This document shows positions 9,358-21,894 of a DNA stretch of 64,000 bases, piece after piece (within the stretch, counting starts at the first letter, position 1; every line of letters begins with the position of its first letter). Made by a program: the position numbers and the translations under genes. The DNA lies in assembly GCF_051401765.1 (NCBI RefSeq), contig NW_027480429.1, positions 15,628,157-15,692,156 of the forward strand, read 5' to 3'. The notes under the pieces are model-generated. The model was not told the DNA's origin. It saw only the letters and a list, made by a program, of their open reading frames with translations, and searched no databases. The stretch comes from Calliopsis andreniformis (Eukaryota > Arthropoda > Insecta > Hymenoptera > Andrenidae).

Positions 9358-12300
9358 CTGGTCATTTCTACGTTCCGGGTAACCTAGGTTTCACTCTAGG
9401 GCGTTGCTCCACCAGATCGAATAGCTAGGGACTTAGAATTCAACGCCATAAGAATAAAATACAATATAAGTACAACAGTTTTTCCATCGTATAAAATGTA
9501 TAATTGCAACCTGTGTGAAAGTTATGGTCATTTCTACATTTCGAGCAACCTAGGCTTCACTCTAGGGCGTTGCTCCACCTGATCGAATAGTTAGGGCCTT
9601 AGAAGTCCACGCCCTAAGCATTAAATACAAAATAAATAGAACAATTTTTCCATTGTATAAAACGAATAATTGCTACCAGTGTGAAAGTTATGGTCATTTA
9701 TACGTTCCGCGCAACCTGGGCTTTACTCTAGGCCGTTGTTCCACCAGATGGAATAGTTAGGGCCATAAGAAGTAAACGCCAGAAGCATAAAATACGATAT
9801 ATATACAACAGCTTTTCCATCGTATAAAACAAATAATTGCAACCAGTGTGAAAGTTATGGTCATTTCTACGTTCCGGGCAACCTAGGCTTCACTGTATGG
9901 CGTTCTTCCACCACATCGAATAGCTACGGCCTCAGAAGTCAACGCCTGAAGTATAAAATACAATAAAAATACAAGAGTCTTTCCATCCTATAACAGGAAT
10001 AATTGCAACCCGTGTGAAAGTGATGGTCATTTCTACGTTCCAGGTAACCTAGGCTTCACTCTAGGGCGTTGCTCCACCAGATCAAACAGCTAGGGCCTTA
10101 GAAGTCAACGCCCGAAGCATTAAACACAAAATAAATAGAACAGTTTTTCCACTGTATAAAACGAATAATTGCTACCAGTGTGAAAGTTATGTTCATTTCT
10201 ACGTTCCGGGTAACCTAGGTTTCACTCTAGGGCGTTGCTCCACCTGATCGAATAGTTAGGGCCTTAGAAGTCCACGCCCTAAGCATTAAATACAAAATAA
10301 ATAGAACAATTTTTCCATTGTATAAAACGAATAATTGCTACCAGTGTGAAAGTTATGGTCATTTATACGTTCCGCGCAACCTGGGCTTTACTCTAGGGCG
10401 TTGTTCCACCAGATGGAATAGTTAGGGCCCTAAGAAGTCAACGCCAGAAGCATAAAATACGATATATATACAACAGCCTTTCCATCGTATAAAACAAATA
10501 ATTGCAACCAGTGTGAAAGTTATGGTCATTTCTACGTTCCGGGCAACCTAGGCTTCACTGTATGGCGTTCTTCCACCACATCGAATAGCTACGGCCTCAG
10601 AAGTCAACGCCTGAAGTATAAAATACAATAAAAATACAACAGTCTTTCCATCCTATAACAGGAATAATTGCAACCCGTGTGAAAGTGATGGTCATTTCTA
10701 CGTTCCAGGTAACCTAGGCTTCACTCTAGGGCGTTGCTCCACCAGATCAAACAGCTAGGGCCTTAGAAGTCAACGCCCGAAGCATTAAATACAAAATAAA
10801 TAGAACAGTTTTTCCATTGTATAAAACGAATAATTGCTACCAGTGTGAAAGTTATGTTCATTTCTACGTTCCGGGTAACCTAGGTTTCACTCTAGGGCGT
10901 TGCACCACCAGACCGAATAGTTAGGGCCTAAGAAGTCAACGCCAGAAGCATATAATACGATATAATTACAACAGCTTTTCCATCCTATAAAACGAATGAT
11001 AGCAACCAGTGTGAAAGTTATGGTCATTTCTACGTTCCGGGCAACCTAGGTTTCACTCTAGGGCGTTGCTCCACCAGATCGAATAGTTAGGGCCTAAGAA
11101 GTCAACGCCAGAAGCATAAAATACGATATAAATACAACAGCTTTTCCATCGTATAAAACAAATAATTGCAACCAGTTTGATAGTGATGGTCATTTCTACG
11201 TACCGGACAACCTAGGCTTCACTCTAGGGCGTTGCTCCACCAGATCGAATAGTTAGGGCCTTAGAAGTCAACGCCCGAAGCATAATGTACAAAATAAATA
11301 GAACAGTTTTTCCATCGTATAAAACGAATAATTGCTACCAGTGTGAAAGTTATGGTCATTTCTACGTTCCGGGCACCCTAGGTTTCACTCCAGGGCGTTG
11401 CTCCACCAGAGCGAATAGTTACGGCCTATGAAGTCAACGCCAGAAGCATGAAATACAATATAAATACAACAGTTTTTCCATCATATAAAACGAATGATAG
11501 CAACCAGTGTGAAAGTTACGGTCATTTCCACGTTCCGCGCAATGTTGGCTTTACCCGAGCGCGTTTTTCCACCAGATGGAATAGTTAGGGCCTAAGAAGT
11601 CAACGCCAGAAGCATAAAATGCGATATAAATACAACAGCTTTTACATCGTATAAAACGAATAATTGCAACCATTGTGAAAGTTATGGTCATTTCTACATT
11701 CCGAGCAACCTAGGCTTCACTCTAGGGCGTTGCTCCAACAGATTGAATAGTTAGGGCCTTAGAAGTCAACGCCCGAAGCATAAAATGCAATAAAAATACA
11801 ACAGTTTTTCCATCGTATAAAACGAATAATTGCTACCAGTGTGAAAGTTATGGTCATTTCTACGTTCCGGGGAACCTAGGCTTCACCCTAGGGCGTTGTT
11901 CCACCAGACGGAATAGTTAGGGCCTAAGAAGTCAACGCCAGCAGCATAAAATGCGATATAAATACCACAGCTTTTCCATCGTATAAAACAAATAATTGCA
12001 ACCAGTTTGATAGTGATGGTCATTTCTACGTACCGGACAAGCTAGGCTTCACTCTAGTGCGTTGCTCCACCAGATCGAATAGTTAGGGCCTTAGAAGTGA
12101 ACGCCCGAAGCATAAAGTACAAAATAAATAGAACAGTTTTTCCATCGTATAAAACGAATAATTGCTACCTGTGTGAAAGTTATGGTCATTTCTACGTTCC
12201 GGGGAACCTAGGCTTCACCCTAGGGCGTTGTTCCACCAGATGGAATAGTTAGGGCCTAAGAAGTCAACGCCAGAAGCATAAAATACGATATAAATACAAC

Positions 12301-14006
12301 AGCTTTTCCATCGTATAAAACAAATAATTGCAACCAGTTTGATAGTGATGGTCATTTCTACGTACCGGACAACCTAGGCTTCACTCTAGTGCGTTGCTCC
12401 ACCAGATCGAATAGTTAGGGCCTTAGAAGTCAACGCCCGAAGCATAAAGTACAAAATAAATAGAACAGTTTTTCCATCGTATAAAACGAATAATTGCTAC
12501 CTGTGTGAAAGTTATGGTCATTTCTACGTTCCGGGCAACCTAGGTTTCACTCCAGGGCGTTGCTCCACCAGATCGAATAGTTAGGGCCTTAGAAGTCAAC
12601 GCCCGAAGCGTAAAATACAAAATAAATAAAACAGTTTTTCCATCGTATAAAACGAAAAATTGAAAACAGTGTGAAAGATATGGACATTTCTACGATCCGG
12701 GCTACCTAGGCTTCCCTCTATGGCGATCTTCCACCACACCGAATAGCAACGGCCTCAGAAGTCAACGCCAGAAGCTTAAATACAATATAAATATAACAGT
12801 TTTTCCATCGTATACAACGAATAATAGCAACCAGTGTGAAAGTTATGGTCATTTCTACGCTCCGGGCAACCTAGGCTTCACTCTACGGCGATGCTCCACC
12901 AGATCAAACAGCTAGGGCCTTAGACGTCAACGCCCGAAGCATAAAATACAAAATAAATAGAACGGTTTTTCCATTGTATAAAACGAATAATTGCTGCCAG
13001 TGTAAAAGTTATGGTCATCTCTACGTTCCGGGCAACCTAGGCTTCACCCTAGGGCGTTGTACTACCAGATCGAATAGTTAGGGCCTAAGAAGTGAACGCC
13101 AGAAGCATAAAATACAATATAAATACAACAGTTTTTCCATCGTATAAAACGAATAATTGCAACCAGTATGAAACTTATGGTCATTTCTACGTACCGGGCA
13201 ACCTGGGCTTCACTCTAGGGCGTTGCTCTACCAGATCAAATAGTTAGGGTCTTAGAAGTCAACGCCCGAAGCATAAAATACAAAATAAATAGAACAGTTT
13301 TTCCATTCTATAAAACGAATAACTGCTACCAGTGTGAAAGTTATGGTCATTTCTACTTTCCGGGCAACCTAGGCTTCACCCTAGGGCGTTGTTCCACCAG
13401 ATGGAATAGTTAGGGCCTAAGAAGTCAACGCCAGAAGCATAAAATACGATATAAATACAACAGCTTTTCCATTGTATAAAACAAATAATTGCAACCAGTT
13501 TGATAGTGATGGTCATTTCTACGTTCCGGGCAACCTAGGCTTCACTCTACGGCGTTGCTCCAACAGATCAAACAGTTAGGGCCTTAGAAGTCAACGCCCG
13601 AAACATAAAATATAAAATAAATAGAACGGTTTTTCCATTGTATAAAACGAATTATTGCTACCAGTGTAAAAGTTATTTTCATTTCTACGTTCCGGGCAAC
13701 CTAGGCTTCACCCTAGGTCGTTGTACCACCAGATGGAATAGTTAGGGCCTAAGATGTCAACGCCAGAAGCATAAAAAACGATATAAATACAACAGCTTTT
13801 CCATCGTATAAAGCCAATAATTGCGACCAGTGTGGAAGTTATGGTCATTTCTACGTTCCGGGCAACCTAGACTTCACTCTAGGCCGGTGCTCCACCAAAT
13901 CGAATAGCTAGGGCCTTAGAAGTCAACGCCAGAAGCATAAAATACAATAAAGATGCAAAAGTTTTTCCATCCTATAACAGGTATAACTGCAAACAGTATG
14001 AAAGTA
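9358..14006 (+). repeat. HOR A unit 1 (full)
   Basis: This is a complete 4649-bp unit. In order it contains the 'gggacttagaattcaac' monomer with an EcoRI site at 9436, the nested 665-bp duplication, the 'tgtatggcgttcttcc' monomers, the 'acccgagcgcg' monomer near 11553, the pair with 'taccggacaa', the diverged 'gacatttctacgatccggg' monomer near 12680, and the 'taggccggtgctccaccaaa' monomer near 13880. Confidence 0.92.
9571..10900 (+). repeat. Nested 665-bp (four-monomer) tandem duplication within HOR A
   Basis: The word 'tgctccacctgatcgaatag' lies at 9571 and 10236, 665 bases apart, and the four monomers after each copy follow the same order. The second copy can be told by 'ggccctaag' instead of 'ggccataag' and by 'tctagggcg' instead of 'tctaggccg'. 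The same nested duplication is present in the next two HOR A units (near 14220 and 18869), so it arose before the 28-mer was amplified. Confidence 0.85.
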
Positions 14007-17000
14007 CTGGTCATTTCTACGTTCCGGGTAACCTAGGTTTCACTCTAGGGCGTTGCTCCACCAGATCGAATAGCTAGGGACTTAGAATTCAACGCCATAA
14101 GAATAAAATACAATATAAGTACAACAGTTTTTCCATCGTATAAAATGTATAATTGCAACCTGTGTGAAAGTTATGGTCATTTCTACATTTCGAGCAACCT
14201 AGGCTTCACTCTAGGGCGTTGCTCCACCTGATCGAATAGTTAGGGCCTTAGAAGTCCACGCCCTAAGCATTAAATACAAAATAAATAGAACAATTTTTCC
14301 ATTGTATAAAACGAATAATTGCTACCAGTGTGAAAGTTATGGTCATTTATACGTTCCGCGCAACCTGGGCTTTACTCTAGGCCGTTGTTCCACCAGATGG
14401 AATAGTTAGGGCCATAAGAAGTAAACGCCAGAAGCATAAAATACGATATATATACAACAGCTTTTCCATCGTATAAAACAAATAATTGCAACCAGTGTGA
14501 AAGTTATGGTCATTTCTACGTTCCGGGCAACCTAGGCTTCACTGTATGGCGTTCTTCCACCACATCGAATAGCTACGGCCTCAGAAGTCAACGCCTGAAG
14601 TATAAAATACAATAAAAATACAAGAGTCTTTCCATCCTATAACAGGAATAATTGCAACCCGTGTGAAAGTGATGGTCATTTCTACGTTCCAGGTAACCTA
14701 GGCTTCACTCTAGGGCGTTGCTCCACCAGATCAAACAGCTAGGGCCTTAGAAGTCAACGCCCGAAGCATTAAACACAAAATAAATAGAACAGTTTTTCCA
14801 CTGTATAAAACGAATAATTGCTACCAGTGTGAAAGTTATGTTCATTTCTACGTTCCGGGTAACCTAGGTTTCACTCTAGGGCGTTGCTCCACCTGATCGA
14901 ATAGTTAGGGCCTTAGAAGTCCACGCCCTAAGCATTAAATACAAAATAAATAGAACAATTATTCCATTGTATAAAACGAATAATTGCTACCAGTGTGAAA
15001 GTTATGGTCATTTATACGTTCCGCGCAACCTGGGCTTTACTCTAGGGCGTTGTTCCACCAGATGGAATAGTTAGGGCCCTAAGAAGTCAACGCCAGAAGC
15101 ATAAAATACGATATATATACAACAGCTTTTCCATCGTATAAAACAAATAATTGCAACCAGTGTGAAAGTTATGGTCATTTCTACGTTCCGGGCAACCTAG
15201 GCTTCACTGTATGGCGTTCTTCCACCACATCGAATAGCTACGGCCTCAGAAGTCAACGCCTGAAGTATAAAATACAATAAAAATACAACAGTCTTTCCAT
15301 CCTATAACAGGAATAATTGCAACCCGTGTGAAAGTGATGGTCATTTCTACGTTCCAGGTAACCTAGGCTTCACTCTAGGGCGTTGCTCCACCAGATCAAA
15401 CAGCTAGGGCCTTAGAAGTCAACGCCCGAAGCATTAAATACAAAATAAATAGAACAGTTTTTCCATTGTATAAAACGAATAATTGCTACCAGTGTGAAAG
15501 TTATGTTCATTTCTACGTTCCGGGTAACCTAGGTTTCACTCTAGGGCGTTGCACCACCAGACCGAATAGTTAGGGCCTAAGAAGTCAACGCCAGAAGCAT
15601 ATAATACGATATAATTACAACAGCTTTTCCATCCTATAAAACGAATGATAGCAACCAGTGTGAAAGTTATGGTCATTTCTACGTTCCGGGCAACCTAGGT
15701 TTCACTCTAGGGCGTTGCTCCACCAGATCGAATAGTTAGGGCCTAAGAAGTCAACGCCAGAAGCATAAAATACGATATAAATACAACAGCTTTTCCATCG
15801 TATAAAACAAATAATTGCAACCAGTTTGATAGTGATGGTCATTTCTACGTACCGGACAACCTAGGCTTCACTCTAGGGCGTTGCTCCACCAGATCGAATA
15901 GTTAGGGCCTTAGAAGTCAACGCCCGAAGCATAATGTACAAAATAAATAGAACAGTTTTTCCATCGTATAAAACGAATAATTGCTACCAGTGTGAAAGTT
16001 ATGGTCATTTCTACGTTCCGGGCACCCTAGGTTTCACTCCAGGGCGTTGCTCCACCAGAGCGAATAGTTACGGCCTATGAAGTCAACGCCAGAAGCATGA
16101 AATACAATATAAATACAACAGTTTTTCCATCATATAAAACGAATGATAGCAACCAGTGTGAAAGTTACGGTCATTTCCACGTTCCGCGCAATGTTGGCTT
16201 TACCCGAGCGCGTTTTTCCACCAGATGGAATAGTTAGGGCCTAAGAAGTCAACGCCAGAAGCATAAAATGCGATATAAATACAACAGCTTTTACATCGTA
16301 TAAAACGAATAATTGCAACCATTGTGAAAGTTATGGTCATTTCTACATTCCGAGCAACCTAGGCTTCACTCTAGGGCGTTGCTCCAACAGATTGAATAGT
16401 TAGGGCCTTAGAAGTCAACGCCCGAAGCATAAAATGCAATAAAAATACAACAGTTTTTCCATCGTATAAAACGAATAATTGCTACCAGTGTGAAAGTTAT
16501 GGTCATTTCTACGTTCCGGGGAACCTAGGCTTCACCCTAGGGCGTTGTTCCACCAGACGGAATAGTTAGGGCCTAAGAAGTCAACGCCAGCAGCATAAAA
16601 TGCGATATAAATACCACAGCTTTTCCATCGTATAAAACAAATAATTGCAACCAGTTTGATAGTGATGGTCATTTCTACGTACCGGACAAGCTAGGCTTCA
16701 CTCTAGTGCGTTGCTCCACCAGATCGAATAGTTAGGGCCTTAGAAGTGAACGCCCGAAGCATAAAGTACAAAATAAATAGAACAGTTTTTCCATCGTATA
16801 AAACGAATAATTGCTACCTGTGTGAAAGTTATGGTCATTTCTACGTTCCGGGGAACCTAGGCTTCACCCTAGGGCGTTGTTCCACCAGATGGAATAGTTA
16901 GGGCCTAAGAAGTCAACGCCAGAAGCATAAAATACGATATAAATACAACAGCTTTTCCATCGTATAAAACAAATAATTGCAACCAGTTTGATAGTGATGG

Positions 17001-18655
17001 TCATTTCTACGTACCGGACAACCTAGGCTTCACTCTAGTGCGTTGCTCCACCAGATCGAATAGTTAGGGCCTTAGAAGTCAACGCCCGAAGCATAAAGTA
17101 CAAAATAAATAGAACAGTTTTTCCATCGTATAAAACGAATAATTGCTACCTGTGTGAAAGTTATGGTCATTTCTACGTTCCGGGCAACCTAGGTTTCACT
17201 CCAGGGCGTTGCTCCACCAGATCGAATAGTTAGGGCCTTAGAAGTCAACGCCCGAAGCGTAAAATACAAAATAAATAAAACAGTTTTTCCATCGTATAAA
17301 ACGAAAAATTGAAAACAGTGTGAAAGATATGGACATTTCTACGATCCGGGCTACCTAGGCTTCCCTCTATGGCGATCTTCCACCACACCGAATAGCAACG
17401 GCCTCAGAAGTCAACGCCAGAAGCTTAAATACAATATAAATATAACAGTTTTTCCATCGTATACAACGAATAATAGCAACCAGTGTGAAAGTTATGGTCA
17501 TTTCTACGCTCCGGGCAACCTAGGCTTCACTCTACGGCGATGCTCCACCAGATCAAACAGCTAGGGCCTTAGACGTCAACGCCCGAAGCATAAAATACAA
17601 AATAAATAGAACGGTTTTTCCATTGTATAAAACGAATAATTGCTGCCAGTGTAAAAGTTATGGTCATCTCTACGTTCCGGGCAACCTAGGCTTCACCCTA
17701 GGGCGTTGTACTACCAGATCGAATAGTTAGGGCCTAAGAAGTGAACGCCAGAAGCATAAAATACAATATAAATACAACAGTTTTTCCATCGTATAAAACG
17801 AATAATTGCAACCAGTATGAAACTTATGGTCATTTCTACGTACCGGGCAACCTGGGCTTCACTCTAGGGCGTTGCTCTACCAGATCAAATAGTTAGGGTC
17901 TTAGAAGTCAACGCCCGAAGCATAAAATACAAAATAAATAGAACAGTTTTTCCATTCTATAAAACGAATAACTGCTACCAGTGTGAAAGTTATGGTCATT
18001 TCTACTTTCCGGGCAACCTAGGCTTCACCCTAGGGCGTTGTTCCACCAGATGGAATAGTTAGGGCCTAAGAAGTCAACGCCAGAAGCATAAAATACGATA
18101 TAAATACAACAGCTTTTCCATTGTATAAAACAAATAATTGCAACCAGTTTGATAGTGATGGTCATTTCTACGTTCCGGGCAACCTAGGCTTCACTCTACG
18201 GCGTTGCTCCAACAGATCAAACAGTTAGGGCCTTAGAAGTCAACGCCCGAAACATAAAATATAAAATAAATAGAACGGTTTTTCCATTGTATAAAACGAA
18301 TTATTGCTACCAGTGTAAAAGTTATTTTCATTTCTACGTTCCGGGCAACCTAGGCTTCACCCTAGGTCGTTGTACCACCAGATGGAATAGTTAGGGCCTA
18401 AGATGTCAACGCCAGAAGCATAAAAAACGATATAAATACAACAGCTTTTCCATCGTATAAAGCCAATAATTGCGACCAGTGTGGAAGTTATGGTCATTTC
18501 TACGTTCCGGGCAACCTAGACTTCACTCTAGGCCGGTGCTCCACCAAATCGAATAGCTAGGGCCTTAGAAGTCAACGCCAGAAGCATAAAATACAATAAA
18601 GATGCAAAAGTTTTTCCATCCTATAACAGGTATAACTGCAAACAGTATGAAAGTA
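14007..18655 (+). repeat. HOR A unit 2 (full)
   Basis: It repeats the monomer order of the preceding unit at an exact 4649-base offset. The only differences I noticed by eye are isolated substitutions, such as 'acaattattcc' near 14956. Confidence 0.92.
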
Positions 18656-20984
18656 CTGGTCATTTCTACGTTCCGGGTAACCTAGGTTTCACTCTAGGGC
18701 GTTGCTCCACCAGATCGAATAGCTAGGGACTTAGAATTCAACGCCATAAGAATAAAATACAATATAAGTACAACAGTTTTTCCATCGTATAAAATGTATA
18801 ATTGCAACCTGTGTGAAAGTTATGGTCATTTCTACATTTCGAGCAACCTAGGCTTCACTCTAGGGCGTTGCTCCACCTGATCGAATAGTTAGGGCCTTAG
18901 AAGTCCACGCCCTAAGCATTAAATACAAAATAAATAGAACAATTTTTCCATTGTATAAAACGAATAATTGCTACCAGTGTGAAAGTTATGGTCATTTATA
19001 CGTTCCGCGCAACCTGGGCTTTACTCTAGGCCGTTGTTCCACCAGATGGAATAGTTAGGGCCATAAGAAGTAAACGCCAGAAGCATAAAATACGATATAT
19101 ATACAACAGCTTTTCCATCGTATAAAACAAATAATTGCAACCAGTGTGAAAGTTATGGTCATTTCTACGTTCCGGGCAACCTAGGCTTCACTGTATGGCG
19201 TTCTTCCACCACATCGAATAGCTACGGCCTCAGAAGTCAACGCCTGAAGTATAAAATACAATAAAAATACAAGAGTCTTTCCATCCTATAACAGGAATAA
19301 TTGCAACCCGTGTGAAAGTGATGGTCATTTCTACGTTCCAGGTAACCTAGGCTTCACTCTAGGGCGTTGCTCCACCAGATCAAACAGCTAGGGCCTTAGA
19401 AGTCAACGCCCGAAGCATTAAACACAAAATAAATAGAACAGTTTTTCCACTGTATAAAACGAATAATTGCTACCAGTGTGAAAGTTATGTTCATTTCTAC
19501 GTTCCGGGTAACCTAGGTTTCACTCTAGGGCGTTGCTCCACCTGATCGAATAGTTAGGGCCTTAGAAGTCCACGCCCTAAGCATTAAATACAAAATAAAT
19601 AGAACAATTTTTCCATTGTATAAAACGAATAATTGCTACCAGTGTGAAAGTTATGGTCATTTATACGTTCCGCGCAACCTGGGCTTTACTCTAGGGCGTT
19701 GTTCCACCAGATGGAATAGTTAGGGCCCTAAGAAGTCAACGCCAGAAGCATAAAATACGATATATATACAACAGCTTTTCCATCGTATAAAACAAATAAT
19801 TGCAACCAGTGTGAAAGTTATGGTCATTTCTACGTTCCGGGCAACCTAGGCTTCACTGTATGGCGTTCTTCCACCACATCGAATAGCTACGGCCTCAGAA
19901 GTCAACGCCTGAAGTATAAAATACAATAAAAATACAACAGTCTTTCCATCCTATAACAGGAATAATTGCAACCCGTGTGAAAGTGATGGTCATTTCTACG
20001 TTCCAGGTAACCTAGGCTTCACTCTAGGGCGTTGCTCCACCAGATCAAACAGCTAGGGCCTTAGAAGTCAACGCCCGAAGCATTAAATACAAAATAAATA
20101 GAACAGTTTTTCCATTGTATAAAACGAATAATTGCTACCAGTGTGAAAGTTATGTTCATTTCTACGTTCCGGGTAACCTAGGTTTCACTCTAGGGCGTTG
20201 CACCACCAGACCGAATAGTTAGGGCCTAAGAAGTCAACGCCAGAAGCATATAATACGATATAATTACAACAGCTTTTCCATCCTATAAAACGAATGATAG
20301 CAACCAGTGTGAAAGTTATGGTCATTTCTACGTTCCGGGCAACCTAGGTTTCACTCTAGGGCGTTGCTCCACCAGATCGAATAGTTAGGGCCTAAGAAGT
20401 CAACGCCAGAAGCATAAAATACGATATAAATACAACAGATTTTCCATCGTATAAAACAAATAATTGCAACCAGTTTGATAGTGATGGTCATTTCTACGTA
20501 CCGGACAACCTAGGCTTCACTCTAGGGCGTTGCTCCACCAGATCGAATAGTTAGGGCCTTAGAAGTCAACGCCCGAAGCATAATGTACAAAATAAATAGA
20601 ACAGTTTTTCCATCGTATAAAACGAATAATTGCTACCAGTGTGAAAGTTATGGTCATTTCTACGTTCCGGGCACCCTAGGTTTCACTCCAGGGCGTTGCT
20701 CCACCAGAGCGAATAGTTACGGCCTATGAAGTCAACGCCAGAAGCATGAAATACAATATAAATACAACAGTTTTTCCATCATATAAAACGAATGATAGCA
20801 ACCAGTGTGAAAGTTACGGTCATTTCCACGTTCCGCGCAATGTTGGCTTTACCCGAGCGCGTTTTTCCACCAGATGGAATAGTTAGGGCCTAAGAAGTCA
20901 ACGCCAGAAGCATAAAATGCGATATAAATACAACAGCTTTTACATCGTATAAAACGAATAATTGCAACCATTGTGAAAGTTATG
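18656..20984 (+). repeat. HOR A unit 3 (partial, 14 monomers)
   Basis: It follows the unit order up to the monomer with 'gcaaccattgtgaaag', then departs at about 20985. There 'tatggtcctttctacatttc' replaces the 'tatggtcatttctacattcc' of the corresponding place at 16331. The departure is in register with the monomer. Confidence 0.88.
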
Positions 20985-21894
20985 GTCCTTTCTACATTTC
21001 GAGCAACCTAGGCTTCACTCTAGGGCGTTGCTCCACCTGATCGAATAGTTAGGGCCTTCGAAGTCAACGCCAGAACCATAGAATACAATATAAATACTAC
21101 AGTTTTTCCACCATATAAAACGAGTAATTGCAACCAGTATGAAAGTGATGGTCATTTCTACGTTCCGGGCAACCTTGGCTTCACCCTAGGGCGTTGTTCC
21201 ACCAGATCGAATAGTTAGGGCCTAAGAAGTGAACGCCAGAAGCATAAAATACAATATAAATACAACAGCTTTTCCATACTATAAAAGGAATAATTGCAAA
21301 CAGTGTGAAAGTAATGGTCATTTCTACGTTCCGGGCAACCTAGGCTTCACTCTAGGGTGTTGCTCCACCAGATCAAACAGTTAGGGCCTAAGAAGTGAAC
21401 GCCAGAAGCATAAAATACAATATAAATACAACAGCTTTTCCATTGTATAAAACGAATAATTGCTACCAGTGTAAAGGTTATGGTCATTTCTACGTTCCGG
21501 GCAACCTAGGCTTCACCCTAGGGCGTTGTTCCACCAGATTGAATAGTTAGGGCCTAAGAAGTGAACGCCAGAAGCATAAAATAAAATATAAATACAACAG
21601 TTTTTCCATCGTATAAAACGAATAATTGCAACCACTGTGAAAGTTATGGTCATTTCTACATTCCGAGCAACCTAGGCTTCACTCTAGGGCGTTGCTCCAA
21701 CAGATTGAATAGTTAGGGCCTTAGAAGTCAACGCCCGAAGCATAAAATGCAATAAAAATACAACAGTTTTTCCATCGTATAAAACGAATAATTGCTACCA
21801 GTGTGAAAGTTATGGTCATTTCTACGTTCCGGGGAACCTAGGCTTCACCCTAGGGCGTTGTTCCACCAGACGGAATAGTTAGGGCCTAAGAAGT
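20985..21894 (+). repeat. Transition monomers between HOR A and the 17-mer block
   Basis: About five and a half monomers. The 'tatggtcctttctacatttc' and 'ccaccatataaaacgagtaa' monomers come first, then the block shared with 6869-7668 at an offset of 14,279 bases. Confidence 0.7.

Larger units (their letters stand above)
7669..20984 (+). repeat. HOR A: 28-monomer higher-order repeat, period 4649 bp, ~2.9 copies
   Basis: The unique word 'gaaagtactg' occurs at 9351, 14000 and 18649, exactly 4649 bases apart each time (28 x 166 = 4648). The independent word 'attgaaaaca' occurs at 8010, 12659 and 17308 with the same spacing. HindIII sites at 8123, 12772 and 17421 also follow it. The phase is a partial unit 7669-9357, full units 9358-14006 and 14007-18655, then a partial unit 18656-20984. 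Monomers inside a unit differ from one another far more than corresponding monomers of different units do. Differences between units that I noticed were isolated: 'cagccttt' near 10476 against 'cagctttt', 'caattattcc' near 14956 against 'caatttttcc', and 'cagatttt' near 20437. This signals recent homogenisation. Confidence 0.95.
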
